Shown here: one piece after another, positions 13,020 to 13,794 of the stretch | Layout of the letters: every line of letters begins with the position of its first letter | Numbering within the stretch: the stretch's first letter is position 1 | NCBI RefSeq assembly: GCF_934617235.1 | Contig: NZ_CAKTTZ010000056.1 | Span: 1 to 13,794 of the forward strand | Direction of reading: 5' to 3' | Length of the DNA: 13,794 nucleotides | Source: an uncultured Ellagibacter sp. | GTDB taxonomy: Bacteria; Actinomycetota; Coriobacteriia; Coriobacteriales; Eggerthellaceae | Program-made: the position numbers and the translations under genes | The notes under the pieces: model-generated | Seen by the model: the letters and a program-made list of their open reading frames with translations, nothing else | The model's database searches: none | What the model was told of the DNA's origin: nothing

Positions 13020-13794
13020 CTAGAACCTCAAATCGCGCTCGCCCTTGTGCACGATCGCGGAAATCGCCTCAGCGCACTGGCGGCGGCGCTTCTCGTCCTC
13101 GACCTTCTGCAGCTCGCGCTCGATGAGCGCAAAGCCCTTTTGGGAGGTATCGGGCTTGGCATAATCGGTCAGGTACTCCGCAAGCGTGACGAGCGCGTTG
13201 GGGTGGCAGTAATTCAAGATCTGCCCGCTTTTGCAGAAGCTCATAAAGCGGTCGCCCGTGCGCCCCGCGCGGTAGCACGCCGTGCAGAAGCTGGGCACAT
13301 GCTCCTGGTCGATCAGCCACGAGACCACGTCGTCGAGCGTGCGCTGGTCGCTCACGTCGAACTGCTCGGTGTCGTGCGGACGCGCCTGCTCGGTGTAGCC
13401 GCCCACGCTCGTGCGGCTCCCACCCGAGATCTGGCTGATGCCGTAGCGCAGCGCGCGCTCCCGCACCGCCTGGCTCTCGCGCGTGGAGATGATCATGCCC
13501 GTGTAGGGCACGGTAATGCGGATGAGCGCGATGATCTTCTCGAACATCTCGTCGGGAATGCCGTTGTCGAACACGTCGGGATCGATGTCCATGGCGGGCT
13601 TCACGCGCGGCACGCTGATAGTGTGCGGGCCCACGCCGTGCACGGCTTCCAGGTGCTCCGCATGCATGATAAGGCCCGCGAACTCGTAACGGTAGCTCTC
13701 GAGCCCGAACAGCACGCCCAAGCCCACGTCGTCGATGCCACCCTCCATCGCGCGATCCATCGCCTCGGTGTGCCAGTTGTAATCGCTCTTCGGC
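13020..13794 (-). CDS. hydG: [FeFe]-hydrogenase maturase HydG, C-terminal part
   Basis: The reading frame runs off the right edge, so the N-terminus with the radical-SAM CxxxCxxC motif is missing. What remains, 257 codons from PKSDYNWHTEAMDRAM, is clearly HydG: the barrel segment GGIDDVGLGVLFGL, the stretch SVPRVKPA and the C-terminal cluster motif C-x2-C-x22-C in CTACYRAGRTGDRFM...NYCHPNAL. HydG cleaves tyrosine to supply CO and cyanide ligands through an Fe(CO)2(CN) synthon bound at the C-terminal cluster, which marks it off from ThiH. An internal ATG at 13760 is not the start. It is followed by hydF on the same strand. Confidence 0.96.
   Translation of the reverse strand, partial: PKSDYNWHTEAMDRAMEGGIDDVGLGVLFGLESYRYEFAGLIMHAEHLEAVHGVGPHTISVPRVKPAMDIDPDVFDNGIPDEMFEKIIALIRITVPYTGMIISTRESQAVRERALRYGISQISGGSRTSVGGYTEQARPHDTEQFDVSDQRTLDDVVSWLIDQEHVPSFCTACYRAGRTGDRFMSFCKSGQILNYCHPNALVTLAEYLTDYAKPDTSQKGFALIERELQKVEDEKRRRQCAEAISAIVHKGERDLRF

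Noticed and set aside
13020..13794. ThiH (tyrosine lyase of thiamine synthesis)
   Set aside because: The C-terminal C-x2-C-x22-C cluster motif and the adjacent hydF identify HydG.

Overview
The window looks like a chromosomal segment from a high-GC, strictly anaerobic bacterium. The best guess is an actinobacterial gut anaerobe of the Coriobacteriia/Eggerthellales type. The grounds are high GC in coding and non-coding DNA, [FeFe]-hydrogenase maturation genes (hydG, hydF), a flavodoxin-ferredoxin EFR1 protein, a three-subunit molybdenum purine hydroxylase, and -10 elements of the TATACT/GATAAT kind. This is inference from gene content; there is no rRNA or other marker in view.

Layout. 1-324: no convincing gene; GC-rich DNA with nested inverted repeats and a 17-bp tandem repeat. 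325-1047 (-): SAM methyltransferase with a roughly 170-nt leader that can fold into nested stems. 1405-2358 (+): tRNA-dihydrouridine synthase. 2480-3232 (-): EFR1 flavodoxin/ferredoxin with two perfect palindromes upstream. 3398-4512 (-): MarR regulator plus two SMR efflux subunits, tightly coupled. 4692-5531 (+): zinc-ribbon protein with an apparent EF-Tu domain-2-like barrel. 5532-5698: a 103-bp imperfect inverted repeat between convergent genes. 5699-9229 (-): FAD, [2Fe-2S] and Mo subunits of a xanthine dehydrogenase/purine hydroxylase. 9391-9975 (+): MocA-like molybdopterin nucleotidyltransferase, divergent from the hydroxylase operon. 10050-11555 (-): NCS2 xanthine/uracil permease. 11678-12958 (-): HydF. 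13020 to the right edge (-): C-terminal part of HydG.

How it fits together. The permease, the Mo-hydroxylase and the cofactor-maturing MocA form a purine-salvage or purine-catabolism module: purine uptake, cytidylylation of molybdopterin, and hydroxylation of hypoxanthine/xanthine-type substrates. HydG and HydF build and carry the [FeFe]-hydrogenase H-cluster precursor. The MarR-SMR-SMR operon is a self-contained drug/quaternary-cation efflux unit.

The least ordinary items are the structured leader of the methyltransferase, the transition-only inverted repeat at 5572-5674, the zinc-ribbon/EF-Tu-barrel protein, the overlapping divergent -10 elements between the hydroxylase operon and mocA, and the missing canonical start codon of the FAD subunit. 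I do not see a clear novel defence, mobile or biosynthetic system.
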